Positions 30,903-39,577 of a stretch of DNA of 42,203 nucleotides are shown here, piece by piece (the stretch's first letter is position 1; each line of letters starts with the position of its first letter). The notes beneath the pieces were generated by a model, which saw only the letters and a program-made list of their open reading frames with translations, did no database searches and was not told the origin of the DNA. A program made the translations under genes and the position numbers. The stretch comes from BQOK01 sp048388525. GTDB lineage: Bacteria; Bacillota; Clostridia; Oscillospirales; Ruminococcaceae. The stretch is taken from the NCBI RefSeq assembly GCF_048388525.1, contig NZ_DBGCTQ010000088.1:1-42203 (forward strand), read 5' to 3'.

Positions 30903-32620
30903 TGTTCTTCACCTCCGTGTTCCAAGATCGGGATCCTAAGCTGAACCGTTGTGCCCCGGCCCGGCGTGCTGGCAAGGGTAACTCCATAGACCTGCCCATA
31001 CATCAGGCGGATGCGGTCGTTCACGTTGCGCAGGCCGATATGCCGCGAATTCGTGGTACCCTGTGACGGAGGGCCCGTATCCAAATCACGCCGCAGTGCG
31101 GCCAACACATCTTTGGGTATGCCGCCTCCGTCGTCCGTGACGGTCAGCGTCAGGACATGGGCCTCCTCCCGTGCCTGCAGGCAGATATGGCAGAGCTTTT
31201 CCTGATGCTCCACGCCGTGCACGATGGCATTTTCGATCAGGGGCTGCAGCACCATTTTAGGGATCATGCGCTCCATGCATATGTCAGGGAGCTCATACGT
31301 TACCTCGAACCGCCCTTTAAAACGGTACTGCTGGATGGACAGGTAATTTTGCGCCACCTTTATCTCGTCGCGCAGGGGTACGCGGTCCTTGCCCTTGACA
31401 CTGTATTTGAAGATCACGCTGAGCGCGCGCGCGATGCGTGCCAGCTCCGGCTGGTTTTCACTGTAGGCAATGCCCACCATCGTCTCCAGTGTATTATAAA
31501 GAAAATGGGGGTTGATTTCGCTGCGCAGGTGCATCAGCTCGGCCTGGCGCGCCAAGAGCTCGCTTTCATACAGCCGGGAGTTGGAGGTGATGAGCTCCTC
31601 GGTGAGGTCGTGGATCTCCTGCAGCATGTTGTTTACGGCGTTGCCGACCAGTTGCGCCTCACGTGAGCCGGTAAGCGAGATGCTGCGGCGCAGGGTCTCC
31701 AGGCCGTCCTGTTTGCTCTCGTCAAAAAAGCGGATCAGCGCTTTATACGGCCGCACGGTGTTGTGGGCGAACAAAAACCAGATGCCCAGCAGAATCCCCG
31801 TCAGCGCAAGCAGCAACAGCAGCACGGGCCACTGCTCGCCATAGATCTGGGAAATATAAGAGAGCCGGCTGTTGTGATAAGCCAATACACGGAAATTTGT
31901 GGAGGGAATGCGTTCATCGACCGCAGCTTTATCCCGCTGCGTACGCACTACCTCATCCGCCGCCGAATTCTGCCAAAGAATATTTTCCGCGGCGTCCAGC
32001 AGAAAAATATCACTGTCACCCGCAAAAGCCCCAAATTCCTCGCCGCTGGTAAAAGCGGCCGGCGCAAGCACCAGATAGACCGAGCCGATCTGCTGGCTGG
32101 TCTGATTATAGCTGTCGATAGAGTTGATGGTTTTGCAGGCCACAAGATACGCGCCGTGCCCGCCTCTCCTTTGCAGTGTGGAGAGGTGCAGCAGACTGTC
32201 TGCACAGTCGATCTGCGGCAATGAATAGGTGGTATCGGAAAGGTTGATGCGCTGGTTTTCGCTGTTTACGATCACGATATCTAAAATTTGGCTGTTCAGG
32301 GTGGAGATATCTGTAAGATTGCGCACAAGTGTGGTATAAAGCACATAACGCTCTTTGGGATTGGCGGCCAGAAGATAATTCTGCACGTCCTCATTATAGG
32401 CGACCAGCCGCGCGATCTGGGAGAGCGAGTTGTAATTGGACTGGACCGTCATCTCAAGCTGCGAGGTCAGGTCGCTGAGATAAGCCCGCTGAGAGGCCTC
32501 GTAATTTTTGGCCGCGCGGTATGTGAAGACATTGAGCGCGGCAAACAGGCAGAAAAGGCTTGTGACAATGATGATGACCAGCTGCGTGGAGAGCGTTTTC
32601 TTTTGAAACCAGCTGCGCAT
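30890..32620 (-). CDS. Sensor histidine kinase, YesM-like (His_kinase family)
   Basis: The 576-residue sensor has membrane helices at about residues 11-30 and 264-284 with an extracellular sensing region between. Then come a HAMP-like linker (about 285-340), the His_kinase domain with His372 in EINPHFLYNTLE and a C-terminal ATPase domain with LIENAIVHGVEH, DDGGGIP and HIGLRNVNDRI. ATG 32620 has GGGAGGT 6-7 bases upstream and a good promoter. Kinase precedes regulator here, the reverse of the system at 19.5-22.4 kb. It lies divergent to a binding-protein gene, so sensing of an oligosaccharide via that protein is plausible but unproven. Confidence 0.93.
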   Translation of the reverse strand: MRSWFQKKTLSTQLVIIIVTSLFCLFAALNVFTYRAAKNYEASQRAYLSDLTSQLEMTVQSNYNSLSQIARLVAYNEDVQNYLLAANPKERYVLYTTLVRNLTDISTLNSQILDIVIVNSENQRINLSDTTYSLPQIDCADSLLHLSTLQRRGGHGAYLVACKTINSIDSYNQTSQQIGSVYLVLAPAAFTSGEEFGAFAGDSDIFLLDAAENILWQNSAADEVVRTQRDKAAVDERIPSTNFRVLAYHNSRLSYISQIYGEQWPVLLLLLALTGILLGIWFLFAHNTVRPYKALIRFFDESKQDGLETLRRSISLTGSREAQLVGNAVNNMLQEIHDLTEELITSNSRLYESELLARQAELMHLRSEINPHFLYNTLETMVGIAYSENQPELARIARALSVIFKYSVKGKDRVPLRDEIKVAQNYLSIQQYRFKGRFEVTYELPDICMERMIPKMVLQPLIENAIVHGVEHQEKLCHICLQAREEAHVLTLTVTDDGGGIPKDVLAALRRDLDTGPPSQGTTNSRHIGLRNVNDRIRLMYGQVYGVTLASTPGRGTTVQLRIPILEHGGEEQCIR

Positions 32621-32649
32621 TGCACTACCTCCCGATACCCTTTACTATT

Positions 32650-32678
32650 AATATAAAGGAATTTTTTTTCGTTTTCAA
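32650..32678 (-). promoter_or_regulatory. Promoter of the kinase/regulator/GH20 operon
   Basis: On the - strand TTGAAA (32673-32678) and TATATT (32650-32655) are separated by 17 bases, 30 bases before the kinase start codon. This is close to the sigma-A consensus. Confidence 0.72.
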
Positions 32679-32711
32679 TGCAGCCTTTCACAAAACTAAA
32701 CCCGAGACTGT

Positions 32712-32721
32712 TTTAGCTAAA
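32712..32721. promoter_or_regulatory. Palindrome TTTAGCTAAA in the divergent control region
   Basis: A perfect 10-base palindrome lies between the divergent promoters, just upstream of the -35 region of the binding-protein promoter. A partial inverted repeat (CTAAAC at 32696-32701 with GTTTTAG at 32710-32716) overlaps it. The position suits an activator site, but AraC proteins usually bind direct repeats, so this is tentative. Confidence 0.3.
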
Positions 32722-32761
32722 TGTGAACCAATTTTTTGCAATGCCCAAAAGGGAGACCACA

Positions 32762-32770
32762 TGTTATAAT
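32762..32770 (+). promoter_or_regulatory. Extended -10 promoter of the lone binding-protein gene
   Basis: TGTTATAAT gives a perfect -10 box with the TG extension, 38 bases before the ATG at 32808. The -35 position (TGCCCA at 32742-32747) is poor; TTGCAA at 32736-32741 is too far away. This fits a promoter that depends on an activator. Confidence 0.55.
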
Positions 32771-32807
32771 AAAACCGGTTATACAAAGTAAGAAAGGGGA
32801 TCCTCTG

Positions 32808-34388
32808 ATGCGGAAAATGCTCTGTGGCATTCTAACTGGCGCGCTTGTTTTATGCGCGGCAGCGGGCTGTAGCCAGGCACCGCTTTCCTCGACGACTTCA
32901 GGGCAGGAAAACCCGCAGCCGCCCACGGAGATATCCGTGGGCTTCTGGAATGTGGAGGAGTGCCTGGTGGGCGATGCAGTGCAGCAGTACATCGAGGCAA
33001 AATTCAACGTGCGCTTTGTGCCGGTCTCTTTCAATTATGACAACTATCCGCAGCGTCTGCAACAGATGGCCGCCAACGACAATCTGCCCGATATATTCGC
33101 GCACGATATTTATGGCTCCTCGGCCTATGAGAGTTGGATCTCCCACAATAAGGTCCGCGCGCTGCCCAAAGATCTCACCGCGTACCCAAATTTGGCCGCC
33201 TATCTGGATCAGCCCTACTGTGAGCGGTTTATGCGCACGGACGGGCGCTACTATGCCATTCCGCGCCTCACCTATTCCGAAGAGGAGTCCTGGGTGGTCG
33301 ACCGCTGCCTGGTGGCCCGCAAAGACTGGATGGAAAAACTGGGCCTCGGCCTCCCGGAGAGCTGGGAAGAATATGTGGAGTTGCTGCGGCAGTTTACTGA
33401 GGGCGATCCCGATGGAGACGGTCAGCACAACACCGTCGGCATGACGTGCACCCACCTGAACACGCTGGAGGCCGTGTACCTGAGCCTGTTCCCGGAGCTG
33501 TCGAATACGGAACGCGGCTGGATGTATGAAAATGATCGATGGATCCCCGTATACATGTCTGAAAAAACCGGGCCTGCGCTGGAAGCGATGCGCGATTTGT
33601 ACCATCAAGGCCTGCTGGATCCAAATTTTGCGTATATTTCCACCAACGAGGCAATCGAATCTTTTATTGAAGGCCAGGTGGGTGTGATCGCGAGCCAGTA
33701 CCACGGGATAATAAAGGAGATGCGCGCGCAGGGCTATTCCGACGATGAGATTCAGAGGCGGGTATGTATCCTTCCCCCTTGGCCTGCTGCGGACGGCCAA
33801 AGATATCGATTCACCACCAGTCTGCACTGGTCGGAATCGTATTTCGGCGCAAATGTGTCGGAGGAAAAGATGGCGAAGATTCTCAAAATCTACGACTGGC
33901 TGCTCACCGATGAATTTGAAGAAATACGAAACTACGGGCTGCCGGGAGAAGATTATTGCAAAGCAAAAGACGGCAGCGTCCAGGTGCTGGATGAAAAGCA
34001 ATATGCTCTGGGCAAATATCCTTCCCTCACGGTCTTCGGTTCTCTGGCCGAGTGGAACCAGGATGGGCTCTATGCAAAAACGCCGGGCAATTTTTTGAAT
34101 TACGGCCAACAAAACGTAGAGGCCGCACGCGCCTATCGAGAATGGAGCAGGAACAATACCGTGCGGGTGAATTACAATTTCAGCATCATTTTCCTCTCCA
34201 CACCGGCCAAAAATAATCTTATTGCAAACCGCGATGTACAAAGCGAAATGGTGAAGGTGATCCTGGGAGAAGAGAACGCAGTGACTGCCTGGCCAAAGGC
34301 CTTGGAGCGGCTTAGGGGAATCACGCCGCTGGATGAGGCCGTGGCGGAGGTAACGGCCCTGGCAAAGGAAATGGGGGTCAAACCGTAA
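32808..34388 (+). CDS. LplA-type extracellular solute-binding lipoprotein without adjacent permeases
   Basis: The 526-residue protein has a lipoprotein signal (hydrophobic 5-19, Cys21 in AAGC). A large binding domain of the LplA/YtcQ group follows, with the Ca-binding-like loop GDPDGDGQHNTVG and YYAIPRLTYSEEESWVVD. It is similar in size and class to the binding protein at 15812-17389 but not close in sequence. I chose ATG 32808 (AAAGGGGA 7 bases upstream) over an in-frame ATG at 32736 that lies before the promoter. Only a GH110-like gene follows before the terminator. It has no permeases of its own; it may feed the importer at 17448-19322 or serve as a receptor for the divergent kinase. Confidence 0.9.
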   Translation: MRKMLCGILTGALVLCAAAGCSQAPLSSTTSGQENPQPPTEISVGFWNVEECLVGDAVQQYIEAKFNVRFVPVSFNYDNYPQRLQQMAANDNLPDIFAHDIYGSSAYESWISHNKVRALPKDLTAYPNLAAYLDQPYCERFMRTDGRYYAIPRLTYSEEESWVVDRCLVARKDWMEKLGLGLPESWEEYVELLRQFTEGDPDGDGQHNTVGMTCTHLNTLEAVYLSLFPELSNTERGWMYENDRWIPVYMSEKTGPALEAMRDLYHQGLLDPNFAYISTNEAIESFIEGQVGVIASQYHGIIKEMRAQGYSDDEIQRRVCILPPWPAADGQRYRFTTSLHWSESYFGANVSEEKMAKILKIYDWLLTDEFEEIRNYGLPGEDYCKAKDGSVQVLDEKQYALGKYPSLTVFGSLAEWNQDGLYAKTPGNFLNYGQQNVEAARAYREWSRNNTVRVNYNFSIIFLSTPAKNNLIANRDVQSEMVKVILGEENAVTAWPKALERLRGITPLDEAVAEVTALAKEMGVKP

Positions 34389-34391
34389 ACG

Positions 34392-36089
34392 ATGAAACGG
34401 TATTTTTCACCCGAACTGGGCTTGACAGCCCACATGCAGGGGGACTGCACAGCGGCGTTTGAAGCGGCGTTCGATCGGCTGCCGGACAATAGCGAGCTGG
34501 TACTGGAGCCAGGCGTGTATCGGTTTGATGCGGGCAGCGCACGACGTGCACAATACTCGCTTTCCAATTCGGATGCGGTGGGGTGCCATCGCGTTTCGAT
34601 TTGGCTGCGCCGCCGGAAAGGTATTGTTCTGAACGGCTGTGGCGCCGAGATTCTGTTTCATGGGCAGACAATGCCTATTGCTCTGGACGGGTGCCGGGAC
34701 ATCACGCTGAAAAACCTGGTGATCGATTGGGACATCCCTCATACCTCCGAGGGAGAAATAATCGCGGTTCACGACGATTTCATTGACTTGAAAATAAACA
34801 AACAATTATATCCGTTTCATGTCGAAGATGGAAAACTGATTTTTGACGGAGGCGATTGGCAGGAGCCCCTGTGGAGGGGCTCACATACCGAGTTTGATGC
34901 GCGCACGGGAAAGGTGGCGTACGGCCGCGGCGATACGTTTCCAAACACAGTCCAACAGCAGGTTTCAGAGGAGGTGGTGCGCTTTTATGGAGACTTTGCC
35001 GCACACCGGCCGCAGCAAGGAAATATTGTGGTGCTGCGGCATGGAAGGCGCGAGCATCCAGGGATCCTAATCCAGGACAGCACGGATATTGCAGTTGAAA
35101 ATCTTACGATGCACGCCAGCGGCGGCTTGGGAATTTTGGCGCAGTTTTCGGAGAATCTGCGGTTTTGGCGCGTTAAAATGCTGCCAAACCGGGCGAAGGG
35201 GCGCTGCTTTGCCTCGGGGCACGACGACGGTATCCACCTGAGTGCCGACAGCGGGACCGTAAGGGTGGAAGAATGCAGCTTTCTGGGGTTGATGGATGAC
35301 CCTGTGAACCTGCACGGGATCGCGGCAAAGCTTGAAAGGCGGCTGGATGCGCACACGGTTATGGGGAGGTTTATGCATCCGCAGTCGAAAGGGTTTGCGC
35401 GGTGGGCGCTGCCGGGGCACACGGTCGCACTTCTGGATGCCCAAGAGATGAGCGAGGCGGCGCAAGGTACGGTAAAAAGATATGAGCTGTGTACCCCCGA
35501 GACCTTTCGCCTGGAGTTCGAAGCGCCACTGCCGCAAGCGGCCTTCACAGCCGGCTCGCTGGAAAACCTAACGCGCACGGCGGCGCTTATATGCCGCAAC
35601 AACTGGTTCGGCAGCTGCCGCGCCCGCGGTCTCCTTTTCTGTACGCCAAAACCGGCGCTGGTGGAAAACAATATTTTTGAATCCGCAGGGGCGGCAATTC
35701 TGATTGCAGGTGATGCCTGTACATGGTACGAATCCGGGCGCTGCCAGGACGTGAAGATCCGGGGAAATTACTTTGCCGATTGCTGCCTCACCTCGGCGTA
35801 TGGCGGAGGCGAGGGAATCGTGAGCATCCACCCCGAGCTGCCGTGCCCGCATGTGGGGGCCGTCTGCCACCGGGGGATCAGGATCGAGCATAATACCTTT
35901 GAAACCTCAGATGCACGGGTTCTGTATGCGCTGTGTACTGCGGGCCTTCGCTTTTATGGAAATCGGATCGTTCGCAGCTATACCTATCCGGGACGGTGGC
36001 CGAAAAAAAAGCTGGTTACACTGGAGCACTGTTCCGACACGGAGATCGATGACAACCTGTTGATAGGGGATGTGGTCGGTACAGGATAA
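34392..36089 (+). CDS. GH110-like alpha-1,3-galactosidase, cytoplasmic (paralogue B)
   Basis: The 565-residue parallel beta-helix protein fits GH110 better than paralogue A. It has VLNGCGAEILFHGQTMPIAL, IDWDIPHTSEGEI, GNIVVLRHGRR and GLGILAQFSENLRF. Next come GRCFASGHDDGIHLS and EECSFLGLMDDPVNLHG. Late blocks are NLTRTAALICRNN and DACTWYESG. Asp279, Asp302 and Asp303 match the catalytic Asp spacing (23/24) that I recall for GH110. GH110 removes alpha-1,3-galactose, as in blood group B or the alpha-Gal epitope. No signal peptide is present. It starts 3 bases after the stop of the binding-protein gene, with only a weak ribosome binding site, so it is probably translated by coupling. A terminator follows. 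Confidence 0.85.
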   Translation: MKRYFSPELGLTAHMQGDCTAAFEAAFDRLPDNSELVLEPGVYRFDAGSARRAQYSLSNSDAVGCHRVSIWLRRRKGIVLNGCGAEILFHGQTMPIALDGCRDITLKNLVIDWDIPHTSEGEIIAVHDDFIDLKINKQLYPFHVEDGKLIFDGGDWQEPLWRGSHTEFDARTGKVAYGRGDTFPNTVQQQVSEEVVRFYGDFAAHRPQQGNIVVLRHGRREHPGILIQDSTDIAVENLTMHASGGLGILAQFSENLRFWRVKMLPNRAKGRCFASGHDDGIHLSADSGTVRVEECSFLGLMDDPVNLHGIAAKLERRLDAHTVMGRFMHPQSKGFARWALPGHTVALLDAQEMSEAAQGTVKRYELCTPETFRLEFEAPLPQAAFTAGSLENLTRTAALICRNNWFGSCRARGLLFCTPKPALVENNIFESAGAAILIAGDACTWYESGRCQDVKIRGNYFADCCLTSAYGGGEGIVSIHPELPCPHVGAVCHRGIRIEHNTFETSDARVLYALCTAGLRFYGNRIVRSYTYPGRWPKKKLVTLEHCSDTEIDDNLLIGDVVGTG

Positions 36090-36143
36090 AACAGAACAAA
36101 AGAAGAGCGCCCGCTATGTAAAGGAGGGCGCAGCTTCGCCCGC

Positions 36144-36182
36144 AGACCGCTTTTTCCGATCAGGGAAAAGCGGTCTTTGTTT
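36144..36182 (+). terminator. Intrinsic terminator after GH110 paralogue B
   Basis: A stem of about 13 bp (36144-36157 with 36163-36176, one bulge) with a short loop is followed by TTTGTTT. It ends the binding-protein/GH110 unit. The rest of the 263-base gap 36090-36352 holds the next promoter and ribosome binding site. Confidence 0.75.
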
Positions 36183-36229
36183 AGCAAAAATCTGTTTTTA
36201 TTTAGCGGCCGAAGAAAAACCGCCTGTAC

Positions 36230-36257
36230 TTGGGGAAAAGCGGAAAAAAGTTATAAC
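36230..36257 (+). promoter_or_regulatory. Possible promoter of the sugar importer operon
   Basis: TTGGGG (36230-36235) and TATAAC (36252-36257) are 16 bases apart, about 95 bases before the binding-protein start. A TTGACC at 36272-36277 lacks a good -10 partner. The -35 match is weak, so this is a candidate only. Confidence 0.35.
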
Positions 36258-36352
36258 ACACTCCACTTCCCTTGACCTTCCTGAAAAAGTATGCTGAAGA
36301 TAAGCGAAAGGCGAAGCCCAAATTACAGCATAAAAAAGGAGGAAACAACAAA

Positions 36353-37669
36353 ATGAAAAAGTTTCTCGCGCTTACTCTGGCCGCGGTAATGGCCCTGAGC
36401 CTGGCCGCCTGCGGCGGGGCGCCCGCCCCGTCCACGCCCGTCGTCTCTGCGCCGGAATCCGGCACCACCCCCGCCAGTTTGTCGGGCAGCGTAGTGTATT
36501 GGTCCATGTGGCAGGAGACAGAGCCTCAGGCCGATATCCTGAAAGCGGCCGTCGCACGTTTTGAAAAGGCCAACCCCGATGTGACGGTAGAGGTGGAATG
36601 GAGCGGCCGCGACGTAAAGAACCTGGTGTCCGCCGCCGTTCAGGCCGGCGAACAGGTGGATCTGTTCGACTCCGACCCCACAAGCTTTTATCAAACCGAC
36701 CCCACCATCATGATGGACCTGACCGACTTTTATGATTCCCTTTCGCTGGACGGCACCACCAAGCTTTCCGATGCCATCCTGACTGGCCTGATCGACTGGG
36801 ACAAGGGCTTGTCGAAAGATTATGCCGACGGGAAAAGCCACTCGGTCCCCTATAACCCGTACTGCATCGACTTCTTCTACAACACCGAGCATTTCAAGGC
36901 CGCCGGTATTGAAAAGGTGCCGGAGACCTGGGAAGAGCTGGACGCGGTATGCGCCAAACTGAAACAGGCCGGCTTTGAGCCCATCGTCACCGACGATGCC
37001 TACTTCTCCATGATGTTCAAGTACTATGTGGCCCGCTACAGCGGCGAGGACGCCATCAAGGAGATGGTGAAGACCAACAATTTTGATGATCCCGGCATGC
37101 TGGCCGCCCTGAAAGCCCTGGAGGATTTTGCGAGCAAGGGCTATTTTGCCGCCAGCTGCAAAACCAATAAATATCCCGCCGGCCAGCAGCAGTTTGCCCG
37201 GCAGGAAGCCAGCATGTACTTTAACGCCTCCTTCATGGCCGCCGAAAATGCGGAGACTGCCGGAGACGACTTCCCGTACGGCCACTTTGCCTATCCTGTC
37301 GTGCCTGATGGCAGCGGCAAGATCACGGAGAACAGCATCGGCGGCCAGGCGTTCGTGGTGAATGCCAATACCGAAAACAAGGACGCCGCCTACGAACTGC
37401 TTCGCTACTTTGTGGGCGAGGACTGCCAGAAAGACTTTTTGGATCACGGCCTGACCCCGAACCTCAGCTCCCTCGATTGGCCGGCTTCCATGGCGGGGCA
37501 AAAGCCTATCGTGGCAGCCGTCACCAAAAACATCAACTGGGGCGCCAGCATGGGCGGCGAGATTGCTGATTCCGTCATCGATCCGGCGGTGAAAGCCGTG
37601 ATGCTGGGCGAGCAGAGTGCCGACGCCGCGTATGCCGCCATTGTTAAAGCGGGCAAAAACGCGGGCTGA
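36353..37669 (+). CDS. Sugar ABC importer solute-binding lipoprotein (family 1)
   Basis: The 438-residue lipoprotein (hydrophobic 4-17, lipobox LAAC with Cys20) is a family 1 (CUT1) sugar-binding protein. Features are VVYWSMWQETEPQADILKAA, RFEKANPDVTVEVEWSGRD and IDFFYNTEHFKAAGIEKVPE followed by TWEEL. ATG 36353 has AAAGGAGG 10 bases upstream. A terminator, then two permeases, GH95 and GH112 follow, so the cargo is probably a galacto-/lacto-N-biose-containing or fucosylated host oligosaccharide. That ligand assignment is inference from neighbours. Confidence 0.93.
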   Translation: MKKFLALTLAAVMALSLAACGGAPAPSTPVVSAPESGTTPASLSGSVVYWSMWQETEPQADILKAAVARFEKANPDVTVEVEWSGRDVKNLVSAAVQAGEQVDLFDSDPTSFYQTDPTIMMDLTDFYDSLSLDGTTKLSDAILTGLIDWDKGLSKDYADGKSHSVPYNPYCIDFFYNTEHFKAAGIEKVPETWEELDAVCAKLKQAGFEPIVTDDAYFSMMFKYYVARYSGEDAIKEMVKTNNFDDPGMLAALKALEDFASKGYFAASCKTNKYPAGQQQFARQEASMYFNASFMAAENAETAGDDFPYGHFAYPVVPDGSGKITENSIGGQAFVVNANTENKDAAYELLRYFVGEDCQKDFLDHGLTPNLSSLDWPASMAGQKPIVAAVTKNINWGASMGGEIADSVIDPAVKAVMLGEQSADAAYAAIVKAGKNAG

Positions 37670-37685
37670 TTAAAATTGCAAGACA

Positions 37686-37716
37686 TACGGCCCAGCCCTG
37701 CTGGGCCGTATTGTTT
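37686..37716 (+). terminator. Hairpin terminator/attenuator after the binding-protein gene
   Basis: A perfect 11-bp stem (37686-37696 with 37700-37710) with a 3-base loop is followed by TTGTTT. As with tctC and the first sugar importer, it separates a binding-protein gene from the next genes. Confidence 0.75.
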
Positions 37717-37759
37717 ATTGAAAGAACGCCGCGCATGTGCTTTTTAAGGAGCTGATATT

Positions 37760-38680
37760 GTGAAACACAGTGAACGCAGGATGATCGGCGGCTTTGTGGC
37801 GCCCATCGTGCTGGTATACCTGCTGATTTTTCTATATCCCACGGTGCGCACCGTGTACATGTCGTTTTTTAAGCTGAAAAACCTGGCGGCCCCTGTTTCC
37901 GACTGGGAATTCGTAGGGCTCGACAATTACATCAAGCTGTTCAGCAGCCCGCTGGTGATGCAGGCATTTTCGAATATCATCAAGATCGCGTTTGTAGGCG
38001 GCGTGGGCACCTTTATCGTGGCGCTATTTTTTGCGGTGGTGCTCTCCAGCAAGGTGCGGGGCAAAAAGCTGCTGCGCGCCATTGTGTACCTGCCGAACCT
38101 GATCACGCCCGTGGCCATGGTCACCATGTGGACGCAGTATATTTACAACAACGAATATGGGCTTTTGCATAACCTTTTCAAGGCGTTGCACCTAAACTGG
38201 CTGGCCGATATTCCCTGGACCAGCACCGAATGGGCGTTCCGCTCCATGCTGATCGCGTTCTGCTTTGGCTCGGTGGGGTACTATATGGTCATTTTTATGT
38301 CTGCGATGGAAAAGATCCCCCAGGATCTTTACGATTACGCCGGCATGGAAGGCGCCGGCAAGCTGCAGATGTTCTGGCGCATCACCATGCCGCTGCTGAA
38401 AGATACCACAAAAACGGCGGTGACCTTCTGGGGCATCGGCGCGGTCAACTTCTTCCTGTGGAGCCGCGTGTTCTCCACGAATCCCCTGGAGCCTTCCACC
38501 ATCGTGCCGGCTAACTACATGTTCGGCATGGTGTTTGGGGGCAGCAGCTCGGGGGCCAGCAACGCCTCCATGCTGAACGTAGGCGGCGGCTGCGCCATGG
38601 GCGTGCTGCTGACGCTGTGCGTGGTGCTGATCTTCTTTGTGGTAAACTTGATCTGCGGCAATGAAAAATATGAGTATTGA
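37760..38680 (+). CDS. Sugar ABC importer permease, MalF/UgpA type
   Basis: The 306-residue permease has six or more hydrophobic helices. The EAA loop QDLYDYAGMEGAGKLQMFWR is followed by ITMPLL, and the N-terminal helix FVAPIVLVYLLIFLYPTVRT is typical of MalF/UgpA-like subunits. It starts with GTG 37760 behind AAGGAG. It pairs with the next permease and the binding protein upstream. The end is 14 bases before the next start, with the ribosome binding site overlapping its stop. Confidence 0.93.
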   Translation: MKHSERRMIGGFVAPIVLVYLLIFLYPTVRTVYMSFFKLKNLAAPVSDWEFVGLDNYIKLFSSPLVMQAFSNIIKIAFVGGVGTFIVALFFAVVLSSKVRGKKLLRAIVYLPNLITPVAMVTMWTQYIYNNEYGLLHNLFKALHLNWLADIPWTSTEWAFRSMLIAFCFGSVGYYMVIFMSAMEKIPQDLYDYAGMEGAGKLQMFWRITMPLLKDTTKTAVTFWGIGAVNFFLWSRVFSTNPLEPSTIVPANYMFGMVFGGSSSGASNASMLNVGGGCAMGVLLTLCVVLIFFVVNLICGNEKYEY

Positions 38681-38694
38681 GGAGGTGCTGCAAG

Positions 38695-39546
38695 ATGGAA
38701 AAGAACAAATTTTACAAGACGCACCGCACTTCTTCAAATTGGTTCGGTGTGACTGTCATGGTGCTGTGGTGCGCGTTCACGGTGGCCGCCATCGGGTGGA
38801 TCATTCTGGCCTCGTTCAGCACCACCAAGGATATCTTTGCCGGCAGCTTGTTCGGCAGCGGGATCCATCTTGAAAACTACCTGACCGTGATTGAAAAGCA
38901 CAACATCCTGCGCTATTTCGCCAACAGCCTGTTCTATACGATGTTTGCCTGTTTCGGCGTGATCTTTCTCGTGGCGCCGGCCGCCTACGCCATTTCTAAA
39001 TACAATTTTCTGGGGAAACGCCTGCTCAGCACGCTGTATTCTTCGGCGATGGGCATCCCGGCGGTGATGCTGATGGTTCCCCTTTACATGATTGTTGTGC
39101 AGATGAAACTGACCAAAAACCCGATCGTGCTGATCCTCATTTACATCTTCACGGCAGTGCCTTTCACGCTCTTCTACCTGCTCAGCTTTTTCGCTACCAT
39201 TCCCAACGAAATCCAGGAATCGGCGCTGGTGGACGGCTGCACGCACACGAGAGCGTTTTGGAAGGTGATCTTTCCGCTGGCACAGCCCGGTATCGTGTCG
39301 GTGACCATTTTCAATTTCGTGAGCATCTGGAACGAGTACACCTGGGCCCTGGTATTCGCCAATTCCTCCAAGCGCAGGACCTTGGCGCTGGGGCTGCAGG
39401 CCATTGTGGACGGCATGCGCTATTCCGGCGACTGGGCGGCGCTGTTCGCGGCGGTGGTCATGGTATTCCTGCCCACTTTCATCCTGTTCATTTTCCTGTC
39501 GGAAAAGATTATGGGCGGCATCACTGCCGGCGCCGTGAAAGGGTAA
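38695..39546 (+). CDS. Sugar ABC importer permease, MalG/UgpE type
   Basis: The 283-residue partner permease has the EAA loop NEIQESALVDGCTHTRAFWK followed by VIFPLAQPG. The C-terminal LSEKIMGGITAGAVKG is typical of MalG-like subunits. ATG 38695 with GGAGG 9 bases upstream was preferred to the in-frame upstream start at 38677. No ATPase gene is present in the window, so the complex probably uses a shared MsmK-type ATPase. Confidence 0.93.
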   Translation: MEKNKFYKTHRTSSNWFGVTVMVLWCAFTVAAIGWIILASFSTTKDIFAGSLFGSGIHLENYLTVIEKHNILRYFANSLFYTMFACFGVIFLVAPAAYAISKYNFLGKRLLSTLYSSAMGIPAVMLMVPLYMIVVQMKLTKNPIVLILIYIFTAVPFTLFYLLSFFATIPNEIQESALVDGCTHTRAFWKVIFPLAQPGIVSVTIFNFVSIWNEYTWALVFANSSKRRTLALGLQAIVDGMRYSGDWAALFAAVVMVFLPTFILFIFLSEKIMGGITAGAVKG

Positions 39547-39577
39547 GCACGAGATATTTTCATCAGGGAGGAACGGC

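Noticed and set aside
36272..36300. TTGACC as -35 of the family 1 binding-protein promoter
   Set aside because: No acceptable -10 hexamer lies 16-18 bases downstream; the pair at 36230-36257 fits better, though weakly.
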